Notes: generated by a model not told the origin, from the letters alone. A stretch of 64,000 nt of DNA from Niabella insulamsoli (GCF_039652435.2 NZ_CP190246.1:744001-808000), one strand, 5' to 3'; positions 17,239 to 25,148 are shown, counted from the stretch's first letter. Numbers and translations: made by a program.

Positions 17239-17478
17239 AAGTTATCTTATTTGCTTTTAAAAGGGTTAGCAACACCTACCAGCTTCGTAATACAAAGCGC
17301 TTCGATTTAGGGGGTGCAAGCTAAAATTGGTCTATAGGAGTTTAATGGTGATTTAATTCAATTGGTGATTATCGCAAGTTAGCAACGGTCCAATTAACGA
17401 ATGTTTAATAGTATAAAATTAAAAACACCTGCACACCCAAACAACCTGAAATCCATATAATTTTATCAGTTTTTCATA

Positions 17479-17486
17479 TATTTTTG
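17479..17486 (+). promoter_or_regulatory. Putative -7 box of XRE gene
   Basis: TATTTTTG fits TAnnTTTG and lies 21 nt before the chosen ATG at 17508. No good -33 element was seen. Confidence 0.4.
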
Positions 17487-17507
17487 TTGTAATTTAATCC
17501 TGTGCTT

Positions 17508-17921
17508 ATGATCCATCATAAACTTAAAGCGTTGCGGAAAGAAAAAGGCATTTCTCAGTTGCAAATGTCTTTGATCCTGAACAAAAGCCAAAGTGCTTAT
17601 TGGCTTATGGAAGCAGGCCAGTCAAAGATTGATGCTGCTTTGATTCCGGACCTTTGCAGAGCTTTGGGAGTGACGCCAGACCAGCTTTTCGATTTTAAGT
17701 CGGCAGCGTCTTCTTTCCATGAAAAGGAGGAATACATAAAAATTATCCGTCTTTTGAAGGACGAACTGGACAAGAAAAATGAGATCATCAAGCTTTCGCT
17801 TACAGCGCTGGCTGAATTTGATAAAGCAGTAGAGAAAAATAAGGACCTTATTCACTTCCTCAATATCGTACGCGGGAATATGAAAAGCGACGGCAGTTAC
17901 CTGGCCGCGGCAGCAGAATAG
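17508..17921 (+). CDS. XRE-family transcriptional regulator
   Basis: A 137-residue DNA-binding protein with one N-terminal Cro/C1-type helix-turn-helix (HHKLKALRKEKGISQLQMSLILNKSQSAYWLME, residues about 2-35, described by its ends) followed by a helical, Lys/Glu-rich tail that may dimerise. I prefer ATG 17508; a GTG two codons upstream (17502) is possible. It is divergent from the deiminase-CtlX operon, which makes it a candidate regulator of that operon or of itself. It is convergent with the NlpC/P60 gene 14 bp downstream. Confidence 0.8.
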   Translation: MIHHKLKALRKEKGISQLQMSLILNKSQSAYWLMEAGQSKIDAALIPDLCRALGVTPDQLFDFKSAASSFHEKEEYIKIIRLLKDELDKKNEIIKLSLTALAEFDKAVEKNKDLIHFLNIVRGNMKSDGSYLAAAAE

Positions 17922-17935
17922 TTAATCAAAAAAAA

Positions 17936-18640
17936 TCAATTGTTGGAAACAAAATAACTGGAGTCCGTCATGCGGCGGGCGCCCAGGTAGCGGGCGGCGT
18001 AGTAATTTTCGTCGAGGCCGCTTACTGTAACGCCGCGCCCGGAGGATGCATGTACAAATTTGTTATTGCCTAAATACATGCCAACATGAGAAATACCGCC
18101 GGTTGTATTGAAAAATAATAAATCACCCTGTTTGAGGTCGGAGGCTACCGCGTAAGAGGCTGCTCTGAATTGTTCGCGTGCTGTCCGCGGAAGGTCGATA
18201 TCGAAAGCGACTTTATAAACCGCTCTCACAAATGCGCTACAGTCGATGCCGGCTTTTGAAGTGCCGCCATAGCGATAACGGGTTCCATACCAATCATCGA
18301 TTGTTTCCAATAATTTGACATTCGTCAGCATACCCGGCAGCATATTTAAAAGAGAAGCGTATTTAATTTGAACTTCGGTGGGCAGGGCTTTCTTAAGCGC
18401 GTCTAAATCTACGGTTGTGGTTGTTTGGATTTCTGGAATCTGCTGCTTTTTAGCAGCCATCTCTTTTGCAGAAGCTTTTGCGGTGAAATTAGCAGGAGCA
18501 AATTTTTGAGCCCGCTGCCTGTTTTCAACTGGCACAGAGTTTGTCTTATAATGGCTATTAAGTTTGAGGGGCGTTGAGCAGCTGGTCATTAAAATAGAAA
18601 CTATGAGCCCCAGAAAACAAAAACGTAGCATATAGATCAA
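17936..18640 (-). CDS. NlpC/P60 family lipoprotein (cell-wall endopeptidase)
   Basis: A 234-residue predicted lipoprotein with lipobox ILMTSC (Cys21) and a C-terminal NlpC/P60 domain (about residues 115-225), expected to cleave peptide bonds in peptidoglycan stems. The catalytic Cys is in AGIDCSAFVRAVYK and the His in ISHVGMYLGNNKFVHASSG. The region from 25 to 110 is low in conservation and Lys/Gln rich, probably a linker. Translation may begin at Met4 (18631), still giving a good signal peptide. Anchored most likely in the outer membrane facing the periplasm. Confidence 0.9.
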   Translation of the reverse strand: MIYMLRFCFLGLIVSILMTSCSTPLKLNSHYKTNSVPVENRQRAQKFAPANFTAKASAKEMAAKKQQIPEIQTTTTVDLDALKKALPTEVQIKYASLLNMLPGMLTNVKLLETIDDWYGTRYRYGGTSKAGIDCSAFVRAVYKVAFDIDLPRTAREQFRAASYAVASDLKQGDLLFFNTTGGISHVGMYLGNNKFVHASSGRGVTVSGLDENYYAARYLGARRMTDSSYFVSNN

Positions 18641-18754
18641 GTCCTTTTAGTGATTTATCCTGTCTAACCGGAAATTTGTTATCAATTTTGATATCTAAAA
18701 ACGGTTATTTCCGGCAAATATTGCCCGAATTTTACATTTTTTATATATTAATTT

Positions 18755-18781
18755 TTATATAATTGATTTTCAATTATATAA
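18755..18781. promoter_or_regulatory. 27-bp AT-rich inverted repeat
   Basis: TTATATAATTG (18755-18765) and CAATTATATAA (18771-18781) are exact reverse complements around a 5-nt loop. It is 115 nt upstream of the NlpC/P60 start and about 210 nt upstream of dnaE, so it could serve either gene. Confidence 0.4.
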
Positions 18782-18928
18782 GCTTGTATTGCTTTAAGAA
18801 ATAGGGGAGCTTTTTCGGCGCCCTATCGTTGACTTCGTACCCCGCACCTATTTCCTTCACTTCCGCTGTCGAACTAACTACTACCGCCTTTGTTTATTAA
18901 AATGTGGATAAATCTAACTTCTCTGCCG

Positions 18929-18959
18929 ATTGGATTAACGCCATTTTTATTGCACTTTG
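18929..18959 (+). promoter_or_regulatory. Possible dnaE promoter
   Basis: TTG at 18930-18932, 19 bp, then GCACTTTG at 18952-18959. The -7 box deviates from TAnnTTTG in its first two bases. It is 32 nt before the dnaE ATG. Confidence 0.35.
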
Positions 18960-18991
18960 CGTATCTTAAATTTCCCGAAAAATAGTTGCGA

Positions 18992-21900
18992 ATGAAGTTT
19001 TCACATTTACACGTTCATACCCAATATTCTCTTTTAGATGGAGCAGCGCCGATTGGCAATTTATACAAGAAAGCCATAAAAGACGGCATGCCTGCGCTGG
19101 CTATTAGTGATCATGGTAATATGTTTGGCGTTTTTCAGTTTGTGGCTGAGGCGTATAAAAACCTCGACGAAAACGGGAAGCCCAAGGTCAAGCCGGTGGT
19201 GGGTTGCGAATTTTATGTGGTAGAAAACCGGCATGAGAAAACTTTTACCAAAGACAAAAAAGACAAGCGCTTTCACCAAATCCTTTTAGCTAAAAATGAA
19301 GAAGGGTATAGGAACCTAACCAAGCTTACCTCGTTGGGTTTTATCGAGGGGCTTTACGGCAAATATCCAAGAATTGATAAGGAGCTGATTCTTCAATATC
19401 ACAAAGGGCTGATTGCTACAACCTGTTGCCTGGGGGCTTCGGTTCCGCAGGCGATTCTGCGCAAAAGTGTGGCGGAAGCCGAGCAGGAATTTAAATGGTG
19501 GCTCGACCTGTTTGGCGATGACTTTTATGTAGAACTGCAACGCCATGATATTCCGGATCAGGATAAGGTGAACGAAGTCCTGGTCAACTTCGCGGCAAAA
19601 TATAAAGTGCCGATTATCGCCAGCAACGACTCGCATTATGTGGAGCAGGACGATTTTAATGCACACGACATCCTGCTTTGTATTAATACGGGTGAAAAGC
19701 AATCTACCCCCGCCTTTCGTGGCGATTTTGCCGACGATGATGTGAACATGAAAAATATGCGGTTTGCGTTCGCTAACGACCAGTTCTATTTCAAAACCAC
19801 CGATGAAATGTCGGCGCTTTTTCATGATATTCCTGAAGCAATAGATAACACCAATGCGATCGTTGATAAAATTGAGCTGCTTGATTTAAAGCGTAGCATC
19901 CTGCTGCCCAATTTCCCGATTCCTGAAGCTTACCGGATGCATACACAGGATGAAAAAACGGACAAGGGGCTGGTGACGGCCGACTCTTTAAACCAGTGGG
20001 AGTATTTAAAACATTTGACCTACGAAGGCGCGCGCGAGCGCTATGCCGGCGGTTTTGAGGGCGCGGTGAAAGAGCGTATCGATTTCGAATTATTTACCAT
20101 CAAAACGATGGGGTTTGCGGGCTACTTCCTGATCGTAAGTGATTTTATCAAGGCAGGGCGAGATAGCGGTGTTTTTATCGGGCCGGGCCGGGGATCGGCC
20201 GCGGGTTCGGTGGTAGCTTATTGTATTGGCATTACGAATATTGATCCTATAAAATATAACCTCCTTTTCGAGCGTTTTCTGAATCCCGATCGAAAGTCAA
20301 TGCCGGATATTGATACTGACTTTGATGATGAAGGGCGTCAAAAAGTGATCGATTATGTGGTGCAGAAATATGGGAAAAGCCAGGTAGCCCAAATTATTAC
20401 CTACGGCACCATGGCGGCCAAAATGAGTATCAAGGATGTTGCACGGGTGATGGACCTGCCGCTTTCTGAATCTAACGCTTTGGCAAAACTGATCCCGGAA
20501 AAGCCCGGCATTTCGCTAAAGCGCGTGTTGCATGCGCCGATTCAGCCTAAAGACGGCGAAAAGTCTTTAACAGAAAAAGAAGGGTTGGTGTCGGAGGATC
20601 TTGATAATGTTCGCAAAATCCGTGAAATATACAACGGCCAGGACCTCCAAAGCAAGGTGTTGCACGAAGCAGAAATTCTGGAAGGGTCTGTGCGGAACAC
20701 GGGCATTCACGCGGCTGGTATTATCATTGCTCCCAAAGACCTTACAGAATTGCTTCCCGTAAGTACGGCTAAAGATTCTGATTTGTGGGTGACGCAAATT
20801 GAAGGTAGTGTGATCGAGGAAGCCGGCGTAATCAAGATGGATTTTCTGGGCCTGAAAACCCTGACTATTATCAAAAATGCTTTGCAGCTGATCAAGCTAA
20901 ACTATGACATCGACATTGAAATTGACGACATACCCCTTGATGATGAAAAGACGTATCAGTTATATCAAAAAGGTGAAACCAACGGCACATTTCAATTTGA
21001 AAGCCCTGGTATGCAAAAGCACCTTCGCGATCTGAAGCCGGATAAATTTGCGGATTTGATTGCGATGAACGCGCTTTACCGGCCCGGCCCGCTGCAATAT
21101 ATTCCCAATTTCATTAAAAGAAAACACGGAGAGGAAGCCATTACCTACGATTTGCCGGAGATGGAAGAATATCTCGCCGAGTCTTATGGTATCACTGTGT
21201 ATCAGGAGCAGGTGATGCTGTTGAGCCAAAAATTGGGCGGCTTCAGTAAAGGCGATGCCGACGTGTTGCGGAAAGCGATGGGAAAAAAGCAAAAAGCCGT
21301 TCTTGATAAAATGAAAAAGCAATTTATCGATGGCGCTGTGGCGAAAGGACATCCGGCAGATAAACTCGAGAAAATTTGGACGGACTGGGAGGCTTTTGCA
21401 CAATATGCTTTCAATAAATCGCATTCCACCTGCTACGCTTTTGTGGCTTATCAAACGGCTTACCTCAAAGCGCATTACCCAAGCGAATATATGGCCGCGG
21501 TGTTGAACAACGCAGGCTCGTTGGAGAAGATCACATTTTTTATGGAAGAATGTAAACGCATGGGATTGCAGGTGCTCGGCCCGGATATTAACGAGTCGCT
21601 CAAAGGATGTTCGGTAAATAAAAAAGGAGAAGTGCGGTTTGGTCTGGGTGGCTTAAAAGGTGTGGGCGACGCTGCCGTGGAAAGTATAATAGAGGAAAGG
21701 AACAACGGCGCCTACACGTCTATTTTTGATTTGGTAAAGCGCGTGAACCAGCGTACTGTCAACAAAAAAACGATGGAAAGCCTTGCTTACGCAGGCGCAT
21801 TTGATTGCTTTACCGAATTGCACCGCGCGCAATATTTTCATACGGAACCCAACGACAGTATGAACGGCCTCGAGAAAATTATCAAATACGGCCAAGTGTG

Positions 21901-22660
21901 CCAGGCGCAGGCGCAAACTTCTACCAATACTTTATTTGGAGACTTGAGCGAAGCGATGGAAATTCAAATACCAAAGATTGCCGATTGCGCGCCCTGGCCG
22001 TTGGTCATTCAGCTGGACAATGAAAAAGAGGTAACCGGAATTTATATCAGCGGCCATCCGCTGGATGATTACCGTTTTGAAATGGAACATTACGGTATTT
22101 CAAAAATTGGCTTTCTTAATGAATTCAAAGAGAATAAGGAAAAGGTCAACTCCAACGCGACTTTTAAGATCATGGGGCTGGTAACCAGTGCGCAGCATCG
22201 AGTGGCAAAAAGTGGCAATAAATTTGGAATTTTTGAAATAGAGGATTACTCCGGAAAGCTTGAAGTGGCGCTGTTTTCAGAGGATTATCTAAAACATGCG
22301 GCAATTTTGCAATTGGGCGCCACGGTTTATATCACCGGATTTTTTAAGCAGAGATTTAATGGTGATTTTGATTTTAAAATATCGTCGCTATGCCTCGCTG
22401 AAAGCGTTAAGAGAAATTTTACAAAGCGTCTCAACCTGCAATTGCCCGCGGCGGAAATAACGGAGGACATGATCGAATTTGTCCAGAAAAATCTAAAAAA
22501 CAACAAAGGCCCCAGTAGCCTCAATTTTACGATAAGGGATGAAGAAGAGCAAATAGAAGTGGAGCTGCTCACCAACGGAAAAGGCTTTGAACTGAATAAT
22601 GAGTTTATTCAGTTTTTGGCTGAAAAGGAAAATTGGAAAGTAAAAGTCGAGTGTAATTAG
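18992..22660 (+). CDS. dnaE: DNA polymerase III alpha subunit
   Basis: The catalytic subunit of the replicative polymerase, 1222 residues from ATG 18992 (a TTG two codons upstream is less likely). The N-terminal PHP domain begins with FSHLHVHTQYSLLDGAAPIGN. The catalytic aspartates of the polymerase palm are in MPDIDTDFDDEGR (about residue 450) and in KMDFLGLKTL (about residue 615). The tandem HhH region includes GLGGLKGVGDAAVESI (about residue 890) and an OB-fold domain follows (FKIMGLVTSAQHRVAKSG, about residue 1055). The gene stands alone after a 351-bp divergent region. Its 3' end borders the repeat-rich region. Confidence 0.97.
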   Translation: MKFSHLHVHTQYSLLDGAAPIGNLYKKAIKDGMPALAISDHGNMFGVFQFVAEAYKNLDENGKPKVKPVVGCEFYVVENRHEKTFTKDKKDKRFHQILLAKNEEGYRNLTKLTSLGFIEGLYGKYPRIDKELILQYHKGLIATTCCLGASVPQAILRKSVAEAEQEFKWWLDLFGDDFYVELQRHDIPDQDKVNEVLVNFAAKYKVPIIASNDSHYVEQDDFNAHDILLCINTGEKQSTPAFRGDFADDDVNMKNMRFAFANDQFYFKTTDEMSALFHDIPEAIDNTNAIVDKIELLDLKRSILLPNFPIPEAYRMHTQDEKTDKGLVTADSLNQWEYLKHLTYEGARERYAGGFEGAVKERIDFELFTIKTMGFAGYFLIVSDFIKAGRDSGVFIGPGRGSAAGSVVAYCIGITNIDPIKYNLLFERFLNPDRKSMPDIDTDFDDEGRQKVIDYVVQKYGKSQVAQIITYGTMAAKMSIKDVARVMDLPLSESNALAKLIPEKPGISLKRVLHAPIQPKDGEKSLTEKEGLVSEDLDNVRKIREIYNGQDLQSKVLHEAEILEGSVRNTGIHAAGIIIAPKDLTELLPVSTAKDSDLWVTQIEGSVIEEAGVIKMDFLGLKTLTIIKNALQLIKLNYDIDIEIDDIPLDDEKTYQLYQKGETNGTFQFESPGMQKHLRDLKPDKFADLIAMNALYRPGPLQYIPNFIKRKHGEEAITYDLPEMEEYLAESYGITVYQEQVMLLSQKLGGFSKGDADVLRKAMGKKQKAVLDKMKKQFIDGAVAKGHPADKLEKIWTDWEAFAQYAFNKSHSTCYAFVAYQTAYLKAHYPSEYMAAVLNNAGSLEKITFFMEECKRMGLQVLGPDINESLKGCSVNKKGEVRFGLGGLKGVGDAAVESIIEERNNGAYTSIFDLVKRVNQRTVNKKTMESLAYAGAFDCFTELHRAQYFHTEPNDSMNGLEKIIKYGQVCQAQAQTSTNTLFGDLSEAMEIQIPKIADCAPWPLVIQLDNEKEVTGIYISGHPLDDYRFEMEHYGISKIGFLNEFKENKEKVNSNATFKIMGLVTSAQHRVAKSGNKFGIFEIEDYSGKLEVALFSEDYLKHAAILQLGATVYITGFFKQRFNGDFDFKISSLCLAESVKRNFTKRLNLQLPAAEITEDMIEFVQKNLKNNKGPSSLNFTIRDEEEQIEVELLTNGKGFELNNEFIQFLAEKENWKVKVECN

Positions 22661-22713
22661 GTATATGACAAGGCGTAAAACCTTCGTTGCTTGTATGTAA
22701 AAGCATATTTTTT

Positions 22714-23169
22714 ATGAACACGCTAAAAAGTATGAAAATCTACTGTTTAATATGGCTATTCCCTCTTTTCCTAAATTGTTCAAGCCGTGTAAGCGAAAGC
22801 TCGCTGTTAAAATCTTTAGAACGATTTGAATATGCTACTAATATCATAAACAAAAATAAAAACAAGCTTTCTTTCCAAAACAGTTCTGACTCATTAGTGC
22901 TGATCATTCCTGAATTGAAGTCTGAAATAGATTTTTTTAAAAAAACCTTTGGTTTGCAAAAAGTTGAAGTTAATTCAACAAAGGGGGGAGGCAATTTTTG
23001 TGCGGCATATTATTTTGAAGATGAGGGTGAAAGCGAAACTCGTCTAATATATTCTGAAGATTCAAAGAATTTAAATGAGTATATGCAGTTTGAACAGTTC
23101 GCTGATTGTGCAACCACAAAAAAAATAAAGGAAAATTGGGCCTACTCCAAGCAGCGGAACTGTAATTAA
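22714..23169 (+). CDS. Small predicted lipoprotein, unknown, AT-rich
   Basis: I do not recognise a family. The 151-residue product from ATG 22714 has a hydrophobic start and a Cys at position 22 (PLFLNCSSR), a plausible though non-ideal lipobox. A second ATG at 22732 would give a shorter leader. The mature part is charged, with three further Cys. The gene is visibly richer in A+T than dnaE and mqo, which suggests foreign origin. A 77-bp internal piece of this gene, corresponding to about 22735-22813, recurs at 24881-24957 between two repeat elements, so it takes part in the local rearrangements. Confidence 0.6.
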   Translation: MNTLKSMKIYCLIWLFPLFLNCSSRVSESSLLKSLERFEYATNIINKNKNKLSFQNSSDSLVLIIPELKSEIDFFKKTFGLQKVEVNSTKGGGNFCAAYYFEDEGESETRLIYSEDSKNLNEYMQFEQFADCATTKKIKENWAYSKQRNCN

Positions 23170-23216
23170 TCTGGATCTGCTTTTAGCCTTTACTACCTTT
23201 CCTTGTTAACCTACAT

Positions 23217-23390
23217 ATGGAAAGATTAACATGGCGTGAGTATGTAATTTTTACGCAAGAAATTTTGGAAAGTGAAAGTCCTGCTGCACCTTACGATAAC
23301 CCAGACTATTTTCAATATACTAAATTAAACGCCACGCGCATGAAGCGCTGGATTAAAACCAATCCGATCTTTCTGAGCCGAGTCTCCTGA
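23217..23390 (+). pseudogene. Truncated paralogue of the thioredoxin-like gene
   Basis: ATG 23217 opens a frame whose first 51 residues parallel the start of the intact gene at 24193: DNPDYFQYTKLNATRMKRW is identical. The homology stops at the codons for NPI (about 23368), exactly where the left edge of repeat copy 1 begins; translation runs on into the repeat and stops at 23388-23390. Outside the conserved block the nucleotide sequence has diverged strongly, so this is a remnant of an old paralogue, not a fresh duplicate. Confidence 0.85.
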
Positions 23391-23477
23391 AAGGGACTCG
23401 GCGTATGTTCGAAGCAGTTCTAAACGCCAAGTCCACGACCCACTCACAAGATCACTGGTGAGACTCGGCTGGGAAGG
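23369..23477 (+). repeat. Array repeat element, copy 1
   Basis: The 95-bp core runs from AGCCGAGTCTC (23376) to GAGACTCGGCT (23470), which are exact reverse complements. It is flanked on the left by a CTTTCTG edge and on the right by GGGAAGG. It truncates the thioredoxin-like paralogue. It shares the internal variant AAGTCCACGACC with copy 5. Confidence 0.95.
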
Positions 23478-23505
23478 AAATGTCCATTTGATTTAGCTTA
23501 GATTA

Positions 23506-23853
23506 CTAACTCAATTGCTCCGAAATTAACTCTATCCGCTCTTTAATAATGACCGGAATTTTGCTAGGATGAGGCTCTTGATTGGTAAAGCCGAAAATGT
23601 CTTTACCGCAAGTTGAGCAGAATTCGTCCAGATCATTTCCAACTTTACCACACTCGCACGACCACACCTCTTTCTCTTTACTTGAAAGCAATTGTTTCTT
23701 AAATGCACGCGATCCCCTCTCTTTGAAATTATCTTCTATTAATTGTAAAATTTCTTTGAAATTGTGAAGGTCTTTTGGGGAGTAAAAGTTTTTATGAGCG
23801 GATAACAATCCCAAGCCTTTCTTCTGAATATCAAAATTGGCGTCTTGTATCAT
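23506..23853 (-). CDS. Small zinc-ribbon-like protein, unknown
   Basis: A 115-residue protein lying between repeat copies 1 and 2, encoded against the direction of the repeats. The distinctive part is WSCECGKVGNDLDEFCSTCGKDIFG (about residues 69-93, given by its ends), a C-x-C...C-x-x-C pattern preceded by Trp as in RanBP2-type or zinc-ribbon fingers, so it probably binds one zinc ion. The N-terminal 60 residues are helical and charged. Its start codon is only 8 bp from the outer edge of copy 2, so any promoter would lie inside the repeat. Function unknown. Confidence 0.65.
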   Translation of the reverse strand: MIQDANFDIQKKGLGLLSAHKNFYSPKDLHNFKEILQLIEDNFKERGSRAFKKQLLSSKEKEVWSCECGKVGNDLDEFCSTCGKDIFGFTNQEPHPSKIPVIIKERIELISEQLS

Positions 23854-23860
23854 CGCTTTT

Positions 23861-23969
23861 CCTTCTTAGCCGAGTCTCCTGAAAGGGACTCGGCGTATGT
23901 TCGAAGCAGTTCTAAACGCCGCGTCCACGGCCCACTCACAAGATCACTGGTGAGACTCGGCTGGGAAGG
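23861..23969 (+). repeat. Array repeat element, copy 2
   Basis: The most regular copy: 18-bp ends CCTTCTTAGCCGAGTCTC (23861-23878) and GAGACTCGGCTGGGAAGG (23952-23969) pair completely, with two T-G pairs. Inside, GCCGAGTCTC can alternatively pair with GGGACTCGGC at 23885-23894 (loop CTGAAA). Core 23868-23962 is 95 bp. Confidence 0.95.
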
Positions 23970-24016
23970 GAAATTAGAGAGTAAACGTGGAATGTTATTA
24001 AGGCGTTTGTCAACTT

Positions 24017-24125
24017 CCTTCTTAGCCGAGTCTCCTGAAAGGGACTCGGCGTATGTTCGAAGCAATTCTAAACGCCGCGTCCACGGCCCACTCACAAGAT
24101 CACTGGTGAGACTCGGCTGGGAAGG
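24017..24125 (+). repeat. Array repeat element, copy 3
   Basis: Core 24024-24118 (95 bp) is nearly identical to copy 2 (CAATTC for CAGTTC). The sequence between copies 2 and 3 (about 47 bp) and the sequence after copy 3 share the phrase ATTAAGGCGTTT-GTCAACTT-like, so the spacer was duplicated with the element. Confidence 0.95.
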
Positions 24126-24192
24126 AAAAGAAAAAGTGTAATGTAATTAAGGCGTTTTTCAACTTTTCTTTTCGGTTTTTGTTTATTTCATC

Positions 24193-24768
24193 ATGAACAC
24201 AATGACCTGGAGCGAATATTTCGCGTACACGCAAAACTTATTATCTGCCGATCAACCGCCGGCGCCTTATGACAATCCTGACTATTTTCAATATACCAAG
24301 CTGAATGCCACGCGCATGAAGCGTTGGATCAAAACCAATCCGATTACGGAAGCCGCAATATCTGCTGTACAAGCGATTGAAAAACCACAGACCTGGGTGG
24401 TGATTACCGAACCCTGGTGTGGCGACGCTGCCCATATTGTTCCGATTCTTTATTTGATGAGTGAGCTCAACGATCGGATCACTTTTCAAATACAATTGCG
24501 TGACAGCGGATCTGAGATTGATCAATATCTCACCGGGACATCAAAATCCATTCCTATGCTTATTGTAAGAGATGAAACGGGCCGCGATCTTTTTGTATGG
24601 GGCCCTCGGCCTAAAGAAGCGCAGGGGATGTACCTGAAACTGGCTGCTCAAAAAGCAACATTCGAGGTGGTGAAAAATGCAATTCAAACCTATTACAATG
24701 CCGATAAATCGTTGAGTATACAAAGCGAAGTGACCGAAAAATTGAAGGCTCTTCGGCTGGTGGCGTAG
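24193..24768 (+). CDS. Thioredoxin-like family protein
   Basis: A 191-residue cytoplasmic protein with a thioredoxin fold of the 'thioredoxin family' group common in Bacteroidota. The active-site equivalent is TEPWCGDAAH (about residues 75-84), with a single Cys in place of CxxC, and the cis-Pro loop is SIPMLIV (about residue 120). A single Cys argues against classical disulfide reductase activity. The start at 24193 aligns with that of the truncated paralogue at 23217. It sits between repeat copies 3 and 4; copy 4 begins within 6 bp of its stop. Its last ~55 bp plus flank recur before copy 6. Confidence 0.82.
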   Translation: MNTMTWSEYFAYTQNLLSADQPPAPYDNPDYFQYTKLNATRMKRWIKTNPITEAAISAVQAIEKPQTWVVITEPWCGDAAHIVPILYLMSELNDRITFQIQLRDSGSEIDQYLTGTSKSIPMLIVRDETGRDLFVWGPRPKEAQGMYLKLAAQKATFEVVKNAIQTYYNADKSLSIQSEVTEKLKALRLVA

Positions 24769-24773
24769 TGCTA

Positions 24774-24878
24774 TCTTCTGAGCCGAGTGTCCTGAAAGGG
24801 ACTCGGCGTATGTTCGAGTTCTAAACGCCGCGTCCACGGCCAACCCACAAAATCACTGGTGAGACTCGGCTGGGAAGG
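24774..24878 (+). repeat. Array repeat element, copy 4
   Basis: Core 24781-24871 is 91 bp: a 4-bp deletion relative to copies 1-3, shared with copy 6. The left arm carries one change (AGCCGAGTGTC) that breaks one pair. It begins immediately after the thioredoxin-like stop codon. Confidence 0.95.
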
Positions 24879-24880
24879 AA

Positions 24881-24957
24881 TCTATTATGCAATATGGCTA
24901 CTCTTCTTTTTTCAAATTATTTAAGCCGGGTAAGCGAAAGTTTGCTGTTAAAATCTT
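24881..24957 (+). pseudogene. Internal fragment of the lipoprotein gene
   Basis: This 77-bp segment between copies 4 and 5 matches about 22735-22813 of the lipoprotein gene; AGCGAAAG and CTGTTAAAATCTTT are shared and the overall identity is roughly four fifths by eye. It has neither start region nor 3' end, so it is a broken copy bounded on both sides by the element. Confidence 0.8.
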
Positions 24958-25063
24958 TCTTAGCCGAGTCTCCTGAAAGGGACTCGGCGTATGTTCGAAG
25001 CCATTCTAAACGCCAAGTCCACGACCCACTCTCAAGATCACTGGTGAGATTCGGCTGGGAAGG
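24955..25063 (+). repeat. Array repeat element, copy 5
   Basis: Core 24962-25056, 95 bp. Shares AAGTCCACGACC with copy 1. The right arm GAGATTCGGCT has one change that converts a G-C pair of the closing stem to G-T, so pairing is kept. Confidence 0.95.
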
Positions 25064-25093
25064 AAATGTAAAAGTGTAATGTAATTGGGAAGG

Positions 25094-25148
25094 AAGCGAA
25101 GTGGCCGAAAATTTGAAGGCCCTTCAGCTGGTGGCGTAGTGCTATCTT
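25094..25148 (+). pseudogene. 3'-end fragment of the thioredoxin-like gene
   Basis: GCGAAGTGGCCGAAAATTTG onward matches the last ~50 bp of the intact gene (24725-24768) with only a few mismatches, including the stop codon and the flank TGCTATCTTCTG that leads into copies 4 and 6. A stray GGGAAGG directly before it (25087-25093) looks like the right edge of a lost element copy. Confidence 0.8.

Larger units (their letters stand above)
17123..17507. other. Divergent intergenic region ADI / XRE
   Basis: 385 bp without a gene. It holds the 34-bp inverted repeat at 17205-17238, an adjoining 11-bp palindrome GATAAGTTATC (17236-17246), and a TAnnTTTG box before the XRE gene. No small reading frame with conserved features was seen in the rest. 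Confidence 0.6.
18641..18991. other. Divergent intergenic region NlpC/P60 - dnaE
   Basis: 351 bp without a gene. The left half is very AT-rich and holds the inverted repeat 18755-18781. The right half holds a possible dnaE promoter at 18929-18959. No RNA gene was recognised. Confidence 0.55.

Noticed and set aside
23400..23430. tRNA-like T-loop (GTTCGAA) in the repeat
   Set aside because: The loop is not closed by a 5-bp T-stem and no acceptor or anticodon arm could be built.
23845..24141. Open frames across repeats 2 and 3 on both strands (81-98 residues)
   Set aside because: They translate the repeat itself twice (SFLAESPERDSAYVRS-type), so they are by-products of the duplicated DNA.
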